DNA of 64,000 nucleotides from NCBI GenBank assembly GCA_012517865.1, contig JAAYUC010000009.1, forward strand, positions 53,710 to 117,709. The letters run 5' to 3'. Positions within the stretch are counted from its first letter, which is position 1. The number at the start of each line of letters is the position of its first letter. Positions 21,162-30,800 of the stretch are shown piece after piece. The notes under the pieces were generated by a model that worked only from the letters and a program-made list of their open reading frames with translations, did not search any database and was not told the DNA's origin. The position numbers were made by a program, and so were the translations under genes. This stretch comes from Chloroflexota bacterium. GTDB taxonomy: Bacteria > Chloroflexota > Anaerolineae > Anaerolineales > Anaerolineaceae.

Positions 21162-21629
21162 CTAAAAATTCCAGGAAGAACGTTCCGGTCCGGGCTGCTC
21201 CAATAAAATGGTCACCGGACCATCATTGATTAAATTCACCAGCATATGGGCGCCAAAGACGCCTGTTTGCGCGCGCAGGCCCATGGCGCGCAAAAAATCC
21301 ACGAACAGCGCACACAGCGGCTCCGCCAGGTCGGGCTTGGCCGCGCCGGTGAAAGAGGGCCGGCGTCCGCGGCGGGTATCCGCGTAGAGGGTGAATTGCG
21401 ATACGACGATAATTTCGCCGTTCACATCCAGGCAGGAAAGGTTCATTTTTCCAGCGGAATCTTCAAAAATGCGCAGGTTGGCCACCTTTTCCGCCAGTTC
21501 GCGCGCGTCCTGTTCGCAGTCTGTGGGACTGATACCCAGCAGCACCACCAAACCCTTTTGGATACTGGCAACCACCTGACTTTCCACGCTTACCTGAGCG
21601 CGGCTGACTCTTTGAACGACTGCGCGCAT
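21162..21629 (-). CDS. dtd: D-aminoacyl-tRNA deacylase
   Basis: [20 protein letters not shown]...[19 protein letters not shown]. Confidence 0.96.
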   Translation of the reverse strand: MRAVVQRVSRAQVSVESQVVASIQKGLVVLLGISPTDCEQDARELAEKVANLRIFEDSAGKMNLSCLDVNGEIIVVSQFTLYADTRRGRRPSFTGAAKPDLAEPLCALFVDFLRAMGLRAQTGVFGAHMLVNLINDGPVTILLEQPGPERSSWNF

Positions 21630-21717
21630 TGCTTTTCTCCTGTGTGTTTGCTCTGATTATACCCGCGAGAGCTCTCCGCGAATCGGGCGGGCGAAGGCGA
21701 GACTGAAGAGGGGGGGG

Positions 21718-21790
21718 ACACCCTCTTCCGCCCTTGCGGGCACCTTCCCCCAAGGGAAGGCTGTAAGCACCCTCTTCCGCCCTGTGGGCT
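21718..21790 (-). repeat. Dispersed repeat family C, inverted copy plus a partial copy
   Basis: ACACCCTCTTCCGCCCTTGCGGGCACCTTCCCCCAAGGGAAGGCTG then GCACCCTCTTCCGCCCTGTGGGCT. Confidence 0.85.
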
Positions 21791-21923
21791 TACCAACATG
21801 AATTCTGAGATAACTCAGGCGTTCCGGGAGGTGTGCGCTGCTCTGTAAGGTAAAACCAAAACATCCGCGCTATAAACGCGGATGTTTGCTAATATCCCTG
21901 ATTTAATAACAGGCGGTTAAGTT

Positions 21924-22172
21924 TTACTTCTTTTTCAGAAGGCGATAAATCAACACGACCAGTACCGCGCCGCCAATCGAGACCAGGATGGTAGTCAGGT
22001 TGAAACCGCTGGTCAGGTCAACGCCCAGAAGCAGGCTGGTAATCCAGCCGCCCAGAATACTGCCGGCAACTCCGAGCAGCATGGCAATCCAGAAGCTGAC
22101 ATTGATTTTCATCAGCTTCGCGGCGACATAGCCGGCAATGATGCCGACCAAAATTGTTGCAATGAGACCCAT
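21924..22172 (-). CDS. GlsB/YeaQ/YmgE-family (transglycosylase-associated) membrane protein
   Basis: 82 aa, three hydrophobic segments, ATILVGIIAGYVAAKLMK...GVAGSILGGW. Confidence 0.85.
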   Translation of the reverse strand: MGLIATILVGIIAGYVAAKLMKINVSFWIAMLLGVAGSILGGWITSLLLGVDLTSGFNLTTILVSIGGAVLVVLIYRLLKKK

Positions 22173-22213
22173 CGTAAACTCCTTTTGTGAATGTGTTTTC
22201 TGACAGACAGCCT

Positions 22214-22654
22214 TTACAGGCTTTCAACCAGCTTGCGCAGCGCGGTGGTGGCTTTCTTCACGCGCAGCGCGTCTTTTGGATTGCCGCCGGTGATGAAGTT
22301 GCCCAGAATTCCAGCGCCGGTGAGCGTATCCAGTTTGTATTCGACCTTGCATTCATCCGCGGCAAGACCAAAGAAGCCGCCGGTCGGACGCAGTTCGAAG
22401 GTGTGCTTGTCTTTGTCGTTTCCCATTTGGGTCAGGACAACAAGCTTCTTGAAGGGAACAACTTCCAGGAATTCACCCCGACCTGTCTGACCGTCATCCA
22501 CCCATTCAAACGTGCCGCCTGGCGCTACTTCGCCAGCGTTGGCAATGGAATCGATACCTGGGAACCACTTCGGCCAGTAGGCGGTGTTGGTCAGTACCTG
22601 CCAAACCTTTTCGACCTGAGCGTCAATTTCCACATCGCGTTCAAATTTTGCCAT
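22214..22654 (-). CDS. SRPBCC-family protein
   Basis: MAKFERDVEIDAQVEKVWQVLTNTAYWPKWFPGI...; GGAGGTG upstream of trimmed ATG. Confidence 0.85.
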   Translation of the reverse strand: MAKFERDVEIDAQVEKVWQVLTNTAYWPKWFPGIDSIANAGEVAPGGTFEWVDDGQTGRGEFLEVVPFKKLVVLTQMGNDKDKHTFELRPTGGFFGLAADECKVEYKLDTLTGAGILGNFITGGNPKDALRVKKATTALRKLVESL

Positions 22655-22805
22655 AATTTTCACCTCCATGACAATAACAGTATCAATTAATATATCACTT
22701 AATTGAGCTTCAATAATTTATTGTTGAAGCCTGCCGGGCTGGCTTTCAGCGCAGCGCTGCTGAAGGCTTTGGACGCGGCGCTTTTGGGAGGGTTATAATA
22801 GCCTC

Positions 22806-23945
22806 ATGACTGAGCCTGAAATTGCCGACGCTGCTTACATCGATACGCCTTTACTGCTCGCGAGCATGATAGATGAACTGCGCGAACAGCCGGCGGTCGC
22901 GGTGGATACCGAATCCAACAGCTTGCACGCCTACCAGGAGCAGGTCTGCCTGATTCAAATTTCCACGCGAAGCCGGGATTACCTGGTTGATACGCTGGCA
23001 TTGGCGGACCTTTCCGCGCTGGGCGCGATTTTTGCCGATTTCAATATCCAGAAGGTGTTTCACGCCGGCGATTACGACCTCACCTGCCTGAAACGGGATT
23101 ATCAGTTTGAATTTCACAATGTCTTCGACACCATGCTGGCAGCCTCCGCGCTGGGGGAAGAAAGCCTCGGTCTGGCGGGACTGTTGGAAAAGTACCTGAA
23201 CATCCGGATTGATAAAAAATATCAGCGCGCGGATTGGGGCAGGCGTCCCATCAAGCAGGAAATGCTGCGCTACGCCCAGCTGGACTCGCATTATTTACTG
23301 GATTTGCGGGACTGTCTGGTTCCCCAACTGGAAAAGCTGGACCGCCTGCGCATCGTGCTGGAAGACAGCGCGAGCCTGGCAAGCCAGACGCCTGCTATGA
23401 AAAACCACGAGGAAGACTTCTGGCGGGTCAAAGGCATCAACGGGATGAAGCCGCCCGCGCTCAGCCTGCTCAAACAGCTGAATCACCTTCGGGAGCAGCT
23501 GGCGAAAGCGCAGAACCTTCCTCCGTTCAAAATTCTGAATGATTCCGCTCTGGTCGAAGTCGCGACTACGCAGCCTCAATATATAGAAGAGCTAAATCTG
23601 CTGCCATCGCTTTCTGCCGGGCAGGTAAAGCGCTACGGCAAGGATATCATGCGGGTCGTCGCGCAGTGGCGAAAGTCACCCGGCCGGGTCGCCAGAACGC
23701 GCTCTCAGGCACGCGATGACGCGGTGCTGAGGCGTCGTGAACTTTTGAGCGACTGGCGCAAAGAAACCGGCCTGGCGCAAGGTCTTCCCTCCAATGTGAT
23801 TTTGCCGCGGGATTTGCTGGAAAAAATCGCGCAGGCGCGGATTGAGAGCCTGAGCGCGCTGGAGGCACTGATGAGCGCCAGCCCCAGCAGATTTGAAATG
23901 TACGGGGAAGCGATATTTAATTTGCTAAATGAGGAGCAGCTATGA
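22806..23945 (+). CDS. rnd: Ribonuclease D
   Basis: DEDD exonuclease text AVDTESNSLHAYQEQVCLIQIST; C-terminal HRDC-like region. Confidence 0.92.
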   Translation: MTEPEIADAAYIDTPLLLASMIDELREQPAVAVDTESNSLHAYQEQVCLIQISTRSRDYLVDTLALADLSALGAIFADFNIQKVFHAGDYDLTCLKRDYQFEFHNVFDTMLAASALGEESLGLAGLLEKYLNIRIDKKYQRADWGRRPIKQEMLRYAQLDSHYLLDLRDCLVPQLEKLDRLRIVLEDSASLASQTPAMKNHEEDFWRVKGINGMKPPALSLLKQLNHLREQLAKAQNLPPFKILNDSALVEVATTQPQYIEELNLLPSLSAGQVKRYGKDIMRVVAQWRKSPGRVARTRSQARDDAVLRRRELLSDWRKETGLAQGLPSNVILPRDLLEKIAQARIESLSALEALMSASPSRFEMYGEAIFNLLNEEQL

Positions 23946-25339
23946 AACTGCATATTCTGGGCGCGGCCCAAACTGTCACAGGTTCGATGTTTCTGCTGGA
24001 GTTTGGAAAGCATAAGCTGCTGCTGGATTGCGGCATGTTTCAGGGAAAACGGGATGAAACCTATGCGGTCAACCTGAACTTCCCCTTTAATCCGGCCGAG
24101 ATTGACGCGATGATACTTTCTCATGCGCACATTGACCACAGCGGGAATATCCCCAACCTGGTGCGGCAGGGTTATCGCGGGTGGATTTATACGACCAACG
24201 CCACCGCGGACCTGGCGGATATTATGCTGCGCGATAGCGGTCACATCCAGGAAAGTGATGTGCGCTATGTCAACAAGAAACGGCAGAAAAAAGGCCAGCC
24301 GCCCATGCAGCCGCTTTACACGCAGAGAGATGCCGTTGAGGCTATGCCGCAGTTCCGCTCGGTCTGGTACCAGCAGGCTTTCGAGCCTGTTCCAGGGGTC
24401 ACCGCGCGGCTTTTTGACGCCGGGCACATTCTTGGTTCAGCGGCAGTCGCGTTGGACTACACCGAGAACGGCCGGCCAAAACGATTCTGGTTCTCGGGAG
24501 ATATCGGCAGACTGGACGCGCCAATATTGCAAGACCCGGTGATGCCGGAAAAGGCCGATATCCTCTTGATGGAGTGCACCTACGGCGATAAAAAACACGA
24601 AAAACTGGAAGACGCCTACGACGAGTTTGTGGACGCGGTGAATCGCACCGTAAAGCGCGGCGGCAAAGTGATTGTGCCCGCTTTTGCCGTCGGGAGAACG
24701 CAAAACCTGTGTTACATGCTGAGCGAAGCCATTGACCAGGGCGATATTCCCGACATTCCGGTCGTCATCGACAGCCCCCTGGCGGCAAACGCCTCGGATT
24801 TGTACCGCAAACACACCGAATGTTTTGATGACGAAACCTGGCAGTACATCGCCGAACACCGCATGCAGGGTCTGGACTTTGACAACCTCATCTTTACACG
24901 CAGCGTGGATGAATCTAAGGCGCTGAATGAATACAAAGGTCCCATGGTGATTATCTCCGCCTCGGGCATGGCGGAAAGCGGGCGCATTCAGCACCACCTT
25001 GCCAATAATATTGAAGACGGGCGCAATACCATCCTGATTATTTCCTGGCAGGCCCCTGATACCCTTGGCCGGCGGTTGGCAGACCAGGAACGCAAGGTGC
25101 GCATTTTCGGCGAAGAGTATTACCGCAAGGCCGAAGTCGTGACCATCGGCGGGCTGAGCGCCCACGCGGGCCAGGACCTTTTGGTACAGTACGCGCTGGC
25201 GAGCAAGGATACGCTCAAGCAGCTCATTTTGGTGCACGGCGAGGAAAAAGCGGCATCCGCGCTGATGGGCAGGCTGGCGGAACACCCCGGGCTGCCAAAG
25301 CCGGCCTATCCTGTCAAAGGCGCTGTGTTTGAACTTTGA
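23942..25339 (+). CDS. MBL-fold hydrolase with beta-CASP domain (RNase-like)
   Basis: LSHAHIDHSGNIPNL; DAGHILGSA; ISASGMAESGRIQHHL; overlaps rnd by ATGA. Confidence 0.92.
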   Translation: MKLHILGAAQTVTGSMFLLEFGKHKLLLDCGMFQGKRDETYAVNLNFPFNPAEIDAMILSHAHIDHSGNIPNLVRQGYRGWIYTTNATADLADIMLRDSGHIQESDVRYVNKKRQKKGQPPMQPLYTQRDAVEAMPQFRSVWYQQAFEPVPGVTARLFDAGHILGSAAVALDYTENGRPKRFWFSGDIGRLDAPILQDPVMPEKADILLMECTYGDKKHEKLEDAYDEFVDAVNRTVKRGGKVIVPAFAVGRTQNLCYMLSEAIDQGDIPDIPVVIDSPLAANASDLYRKHTECFDDETWQYIAEHRMQGLDFDNLIFTRSVDESKALNEYKGPMVIISASGMAESGRIQHHLANNIEDGRNTILIISWQAPDTLGRRLADQERKVRIFGEEYYRKAEVVTIGGLSAHAGQDLLVQYALASKDTLKQLILVHGEEKAASALMGRLAEHPGLPKPAYPVKGAVFEL

Positions 25340-25366
25340 AAACGGGTATAATCATGGCACAATTTC

Positions 25367-25457
25367 GGAGAGATGCCAGAGTGGTTGATTGGGACGGTCT
25401 CGAAAACCGTTATGGTCCTTGTGGCCATCGTGGGTTCGAACCCCACTCTCTCCGCCA
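25367..25457 (+). tRNA. tRNA-Ser (anticodon CGA), CCA encoded
   Basis: GGAGAGATGCCAGAGTGGTTGATTGGGACGGTCTCGAAAACCG...TCGAACCCCACTCTCTCCGCCA with long variable arm. Confidence 0.93.
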
Positions 25458-25467
25458 GTAAAGTACT

Positions 25468-25501
25468 AATCCCCAGCCTCGCGCACGGGGATTCTTTTTT
25501 T
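25468..25501 (+). terminator. Rho-independent terminator after tRNA-Ser
   Basis: AATCCCC...GGGGATT then TCTTTTTTT. Confidence 0.75.
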
Positions 25502-25573
25502 GAGGGAGAGCGATGGAGATAATTCAGCCTGACCAAAGCGGAAACAATTTCCTGTATTCAAAATGATTTCACA

Positions 25574-25603
25574 AACAAACGCGGCGGGGACGCCGCGTTT
25601 GTT
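25574..25603. terminator. Strong 13-bp-stem hairpin
   Basis: AACAAACGCGGCG GGGA CGCCGCGTTTGTT. Confidence 0.6.
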
Positions 25604-25615
25604 TATTTGGACTTC

Positions 25616-25646
25616 AGCCGCTGAGAGAAAGGATTTCTCAGCGGCT
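25616..25646. terminator. Hairpin downstream of multicopper oxidase gene
   Basis: AGCCGCTGAGA gaaaggatt TCTCAGCGGCT. Confidence 0.5.
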
Positions 25647-25661
25647 TTCTTGGCTTACAGC

Positions 25662-28600
25662 TTATGGGATGGTGATGGTAACAATGTTGGAAGGCGCAGA
25701 CTCTTCCGCGATGGTCGGGAAACCAACTGCCGGGGCGGCATAAACGGTGCGGTCGCCCACCACATTGACCGCGATGACCCGGTAGAAGTAGCTGCCAGAG
25801 CCAACAGCGTCTTCGTACGAGACCGTATCCGCTGGCAGTGTCGCGATGGTGGTCCACGGGCCCGCTTCGTCCTCCGCGCGCTGCACCAGGAACTCCGTTT
25901 CACTAATGGAGTTATCCGTCCAGGTCAGCAGCGCGCCGATGACTGAAAGTTCCGCCAGAAGGTCTCCCGGAGCATTTGGCGCCACAGCCAGACCGAGCGC
26001 GTGCATCATGTCCATTTCTTCGTGACTGAGCAGGTGGCAGTGCCATACGTACTCCCAGCCGTAGTTAATGAAGCTGTTGCTCACTGTTATCGGTATGCCA
26101 GTCGGGTCCTGGAAGCCCAGCGGGCCGCCCATCAATTCCACGCCTTCAGGGCGGGTTGGGTCAATCAACCGCACAGAGTTGGGGACCTCGAAAGGTTGGG
26201 TTGGGACAGCCGGCCGCATAGCGATGATGGTGTGTTCCAGCGGATTCACGCGGATGGTTTCTTTCCAGCCCAGTTCATTGGCCTCGGGGGGCATCACCAG
26301 CCCGTCCCAGGCCACGCGGTTGATAACCTGCGCGTTCACCAGGTGGATATGGATGGTGTGGGTATCCACGCCGTTGTGGGTGATTTTCCAGATTTGGGTT
26401 CCGTCTTCCAGGCTGCCGATTGGTTCGCTGGTGATGGAAGCCTTCCACAGGTCTGTCAGCGGGCTGAGGAAAGGGTAGAGCAGGAAGGTTTGGTTGGTAG
26501 CCGAACTTTGGTCAAGTTCAAGCCCTAAAAAGCCGCTCATGCGTCCGTACTGGTCAAAAGCCTCTCCCATTTCATCCTGGATGGCTTTGTTGTTGAGAGG
26601 AATGGTGATGGGAACCGCCGCGGCCACCGCGCCAGTGCCGCCACCTCCAGTGAAGCTGATGGTTGGAGCGCTGGTATAGTTCTGACCGGGGTTCGTAAGG
26701 GTAACGGCCGTGACCGCGTCGCCGGTAATCTCTGCAACAGCTTCCGCGCCGCTGCCGCCTCCGCCTGTGATGGTAACAAGCGGCGGTTCGGTGTAACCTG
26801 AGCCGCCGGCAGTGACCAGGATGCCGGGCAGCGGCCCATTATAGAAGGACTTGGTGTAGTCCTGCAGTTGGACAAACATACGCATGTCGGAGGGGTAGGT
26901 TTCTCCGTAAGCGCTGTTGTAATAGGTTTGCGGGATGATGAAGCGGTCCTGTCCGGCTTCAAAAACGCCGGGCTTGGCGCCGTTTCTGGCAAAGATTTGC
27001 ATCAAAGCGGGCAGGTCAAAGCTGGCGCTGCTCTGCAGGTTGGCAACCGCTGTCGCGCCAAAACCTCCGCCTCCCACCAGGTTCACCAGCGGCACGGTCT
27101 CATAGGAACTGCCGCCGGATGTGAGCACCACTTCGTCTACCCGCAGGGTGGCGACCGCGACCGGCCACAAGGGGTTGGGGGGCAGCGGCGGTCCGCCGGG
27201 GCCGCTTCCAAACAGGAGCGGCGCAAAGATTTGATAGGGGCCGGGCACCAATGTGACCGTTGGGGCGGAAGTGTAACCGCTGCCTGGGTTGGTCACCGTG
27301 ATGCTGACGACCTTTCCATTGGCCATGTTCGCGACAGCCTGGGCTCCGGTGCCGCCGCCGCCGCTGATGATTACCTGCGGGGTGTAGGTGAGGTTCACGC
27401 CGGGATTGGTGATATTGATGCGGTCAACCGAACCGAGGGCGTAGCCTTCAGCGCCGGAACCGCCGCCGCCAAAGATGTCCACGAGCGGCATGGTGTTGAA
27501 ATTCTGTCCGCCGTTGAGCACCTGGATGGAACTGACCACGCCGGTGCCTCCGCCAGCTGCGGGCCGGACGCGAATTTGCATTAACGTGCGCGTGTTGGGG
27601 CCGTACCCGGCCTGGGTGGTGGGCGTGCCGCCTGAGGAAGTCAGGTCTGGGTGGCCGGTGTAGTAATCGTAGCGGGGGTCAATCGCCGGGAAAGCAGCCG
27701 GGGCATCGTTGTACAGAATCAGCGTTTTACCGGCATAATTCGAGAAATCGACCAAAACATCGGCGCGTTCGGCCGTACCAACCAACAGGGAATGGTCGGT
27801 GACATTGCCGGCGTTAAAGAGGGTCACGTCCCCCTGCCAGTTGATTGGCTGCGGAGGAATGATGGCGGGTTCGGGCAAAAACCCGCCTTCAGTGCCAATC
27901 TGGATCCAATCCGGACCCATCAAGGCGGGGTCAGGCACGCCGCCTTCGCGGCCGTCGGTAGACCATTTCTCCGGGAACCCAGGGGTAGCCACCGCAGGAA
28001 CCATTCTGACTTCGGTATTGCGCCTGCCGTCCACGCTCTCCATGGATGGGTCGGCCACGTACAGGTGCAGGTTGAAGAAGCGGTCATCGGCCGCGTTCAG
28101 GATGCGGAAACGCACAACGGTAGGGTCGACCTCCAGGTAGGGATAGGCTGTGCCATTAACCGTGGGGGTATCCATGAAGGCTTCCATCCCCATGGAAGGA
28201 TGGGGAACATTCGGACGCATCGGCGGCTCGCACCATCCCAGTTGAGGGTCGCAGTTCGGGTCATAGTATTCGTTGGGCACGGGGGGGAACTCAATACCCG
28301 TAGTGGGCGGCCAGAACCATGCGCCGTACTGCCAGCGGCCGTACGCGCTTACGCCTTCCACGGAATACGGGTTCTGGGCTGGCATATACACGGAAGAAAC
28401 CCACAGGTCGCCGGTATTGGGCGTGCCGGGCGTGGTTCCCCATCTCCAGGTTGGGTCCTGAGCCAAAATCGTGAAAGCGTCCACAAAGGTCTTGTCCTGA
28501 ATAACCAGGGGAATGCCGTAGCCGGGCAGAATCTGAAGGTTATCCGGGTTGACGCCGCTCAGGTTGGTGCCGTTGATGAGGTCCTGTTCAATCTGGTCGC

Positions 28601-29933
28601 TCAACAGGTAGGCGGCAGCCTCGCCGGCGTAGACGTTCAGCCGGGTGATGCCAAAGGAGTGGTCGTGATAGAACATCAGCCGGGCGCTCTGCTGGTTGTT
28701 ATAGTAAAAGGTGAGCGAACCATCGCCGGGGTCGTTTGTGGCGACAGCCGGGTTTGGGTTGGTGGTGGAAGCTCCGGGGAGCACATTCCCATTTTCAAAC
28801 CACATATCCGGCACAAACCGGACGCTGACGCCGCGGGGGTAAGGGGTATCCTCATTGGCGGGCGTCGTCCATTGGTGGGGCGTCCCGTCTGAAATCCAGG
28901 GAACAAAGCCGCCGTGCAGGTGAACCGTGGCGCGGTTTTGCTTGTACAGCTGGCATTCCATGCCGGGCATAGGCATCATCGGGTCGCACTCCATGCCCAT
29001 CTGGTCAATCGGACCTTCGCCAGCGCCCATGACAGTGGTATCCACAGGCAAAAAGAGGTCTCCGGCTTCGCCTGTGGGCAGACTGTTGGTGAATTTAATC
29101 CTGACCGGGACGTCTTTTTGGGCAATGATGGTCGGTCCCAGGTAGCGGAACTGGTTCACGTTGGGGTCGCTGCTGTTCGTCTGTCGGTAACCCAACACTG
29201 TGGTGGGCGGCAGATCGCTGTTGAACTGGTGGGTAAACTTGCCCAGCTCAATTTCGTAATAATCAGAGCCGGGGAAGGTGGTCGTGTCTGGAACCGCCAC
29301 AGGCAGGAATTGACCGAGGTTGTTCGCGTTCTCAGGGCCTAAGCCCGGCAGGGAGTCTATGAACTTGCGGATTCCGCCGCTGAGATTTGCGCTCAGGTGC
29401 GCGGTGGCTTCCGCTCCGCTGCCGGTAGGGTCTGTGATGGCAACGATTGGCGCGGTGTAATTCGCGCCTGGGTTGGTAAGGGAGATGCTGGCGATTTTGC
29501 CGTTGGAGACAATTGCCTGCGCCAGGGCGCCTGAACCTGTCCCATATACATCCAAAACCTCTACCTGCGGGTTGGTATACCCGGAGCCGGCAGCGTCAAC
29601 GGTGATGAAGCCGACCGGGCCTTTGGGCATGGGAGAGTTCGCGTAATTGGGATAGGGGCCAAAATAATGGGGAATGATAGTATCAAGGGAATTTTGCGCG
29701 GCATTTCCGCGCAGACCTGCTACACCGGGCAGGATGCCGGCTTTTCGGTTTTGTTCAGCGGCTTTTTGAATATCGCCGGCTGTAACGCGGCCGTCAAGGA
29801 AAACCAGGCCTTCCTGGCCTGGCGGTACGGAGGGAGGGTCAACGGATTGCGCAATGACAGCGGCTGCGCCGTTCAGAACGGCACCCAACAACATCCCGAT
29901 GAGAATCAGGACTTTTGCCATTTTCGTTTTCAT
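25662..29933 (-). CDS. Very large secreted multicopper oxidase with inserted Gly-rich repeats and C-terminal Fn3-like domain
   Basis: 1423 aa; Cu-binding text HLHGGFVPW, MFYHDHSFGITRLN, THTIHIHLVNAQ, YVWHCHLLSHEEMDMM; repeated TNPGxxYTxAPxVxxxGGGGTGAxAxA modules. Confidence 0.9.
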   Translation of the reverse strand: MKTKMAKVLILIGMLLGAVLNGAAAVIAQSVDPPSVPPGQEGLVFLDGRVTAGDIQKAAEQNRKAGILPGVAGLRGNAAQNSLDTIIPHYFGPYPNYANSPMPKGPVGFITVDAAGSGYTNPQVEVLDVYGTGSGALAQAIVSNGKIASISLTNPGANYTAPIVAITDPTGSGAEATAHLSANLSGGIRKFIDSLPGLGPENANNLGQFLPVAVPDTTTFPGSDYYEIELGKFTHQFNSDLPPTTVLGYRQTNSSDPNVNQFRYLGPTIIAQKDVPVRIKFTNSLPTGEAGDLFLPVDTTVMGAGEGPIDQMGMECDPMMPMPGMECQLYKQNRATVHLHGGFVPWISDGTPHQWTTPANEDTPYPRGVSVRFVPDMWFENGNVLPGASTTNPNPAVATNDPGDGSLTFYYNNQQSARLMFYHDHSFGITRLNVYAGEAAAYLLSDQIEQDLINGTNLSGVNPDNLQILPGYGIPLVIQDKTFVDAFTILAQDPTWRWGTTPGTPNTGDLWVSSVYMPAQNPYSVEGVSAYGRWQYGAWFWPPTTGIEFPPVPNEYYDPNCDPQLGWCEPPMRPNVPHPSMGMEAFMDTPTVNGTAYPYLEVDPTVVRFRILNAADDRFFNLHLYVADPSMESVDGRRNTEVRMVPAVATPGFPEKWSTDGREGGVPDPALMGPDWIQIGTEGGFLPEPAIIPPQPINWQGDVTLFNAGNVTDHSLLVGTAERADVLVDFSNYAGKTLILYNDAPAAFPAIDPRYDYYTGHPDLTSSGGTPTTQAGYGPNTRTLMQIRVRPAAGGGTGVVSSIQVLNGGQNFNTMPLVDIFGGGGSGAEGYALGSVDRINITNPGVNLTYTPQVIISGGGGTGAQAVANMANGKVVSITVTNPGSGYTSAPTVTLVPGPYQIFAPLLFGSGPGGPPLPPNPLWPVAVATLRVDEVVLTSGGSSYETVPLVNLVGGGGFGATAVANLQSSASFDLPALMQIFARNGAKPGVFEAGQDRFIIPQTYYNSAYGETYPSDMRMFVQLQDYTKSFYNGPLPGILVTAGGSGYTEPPLVTITGGGGSGAEAVAEITGDAVTAVTLTNPGQNYTSAPTISFTGGGGTGAVAAAVPITIPLNNKAIQDEMGEAFDQYGRMSGFLGLELDQSSATNQTFLLYPFLSPLTDLWKASITSEPIGSLEDGTQIWKITHNGVDTHTIHIHLVNAQVINRVAWDGLVMPPEANELGWKETIRVNPLEHTIIAMRPAVPTQPFEVPNSVRLIDPTRPEGVELMGGPLGFQDPTGIPITVSNSFINYGWEYVWHCHLLSHEEMDMMHALGLAVAPNAPGDLLAELSVIGALLTWTDNSISETEFLVQRAEDEAGPWTTIATLPADTVSYEDAVGSGSYFYRVIAVNVVGDRTVYAAPAVGFPTIAEESAPSNIVTITIP

Positions 29934-30190
29934 TTTTTCTCCTTGAAAACACTATTCAGTTAACAGCGGATGAGATGCGGTACTGCAGCGGGACGTGTTG
30001 TTAACGCTGGCGTACCTTCAACAGGACGGGTTTGAGATGGACGGTAAGGTGCAATTAACAATACTAATCTTATAGTAATAGTATATATAAAATATACTGC
30101 TCCAGCCGGCAAAAAGAAAATAAGTGTATAAGTAATCTGTCATCAATGGCGGATGTGAACGGCCAGGCGAGCGATACTGGCATTAAATTA

Positions 30191-30224
30191 AAGACAGACA
30201 CCGGATTCTTCTGGTGTCTGTCTT
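30191..30224. terminator. 12-bp-stem hairpin
   Basis: AAGACAGACACC ggattcttct GGTGTCTGTCTT. Confidence 0.6.
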
Positions 30225-30309
30225 GATTTGTTTTTGTCACTCTGCCGGCCGTCTGGCAGCCGGACTGGGTTCTGCGCTCTGCATCGGCGCAGATGTTGAC
30301 ACACTTATG

Positions 30310-30555
30310 TTACGAGCTCAGCTCCGCTTTATCGACCATGCCGTTCAGCACCATTTCAAGCGCCATGGTATGAACGCATACCCCGCGCGTTTGGAAAAAT
30401 GAACAGTCGCAAACCCATTTGCCCTGTTCATAATGCACGATGTGGTCGTTGTTATCCCCTTTGACCGTGGCTTGGAAATTGGTGAATGTGATGCGATTTT
30501 TCTCCTCGGCATATCGTTTTGCTTTTTCGATTTTTCCGATCATTCCGCTATCCAT
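30310..30555 (-). CDS. SWIM zinc-finger mini-protein
   Basis: 81 aa with CDCSFFQTRGVCVH (CxCx(n)CxH). Confidence 0.75.
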   Translation of the reverse strand: MDSGMIGKIEKAKRYAEEKNRITFTNFQATVKGDNNDHIVHYEQGKWVCDCSFFQTRGVCVHTMALEMVLNGMVDKAELSS

Positions 30556-30744
30556 GGTGTCCTAAGCTCCGTTTCTCTGGAAAATTTAAACAAAAACACG
30601 CGCCAAATACCCCGGGCGTGTGTTCCGCTGTGCCAATCCGCTGCAGTACCTTCGCGCGGACCATACTATTCAGGCTAACTCCTTCATAATAATTACATTA
30701 TACCTTAAGACGGCAGTTTTTCCTCAAAATCCTCAGCGAATTGC

Positions 30745-30782
30745 AAAAAAAACACGCCGGAACCAATTTGGTTTCGGCGTGT
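30745..30782 (-). terminator. Rho-independent terminator downstream of AraC gene
   Basis: ACACGCCGgAACC...GGTTtCGGCGTGT with T-run on minus strand. Confidence 0.75.
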
Positions 30783-30800
30783 ATCGTCAACCTCAGGCGT

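Noticed and set aside
25367-25660. tRNA-Ser as an integration site for a genomic island
   Set aside because: No integrase and no direct repeat of the tRNA 3' end seen in the window
26001-29342. Long forward ORFs inside the multicopper oxidase region (e.g. 27651..28892, 413 aa)
   Set aside because: Antisense shadows of a GC-rich gene with clear copper-binding motifs on the minus strand
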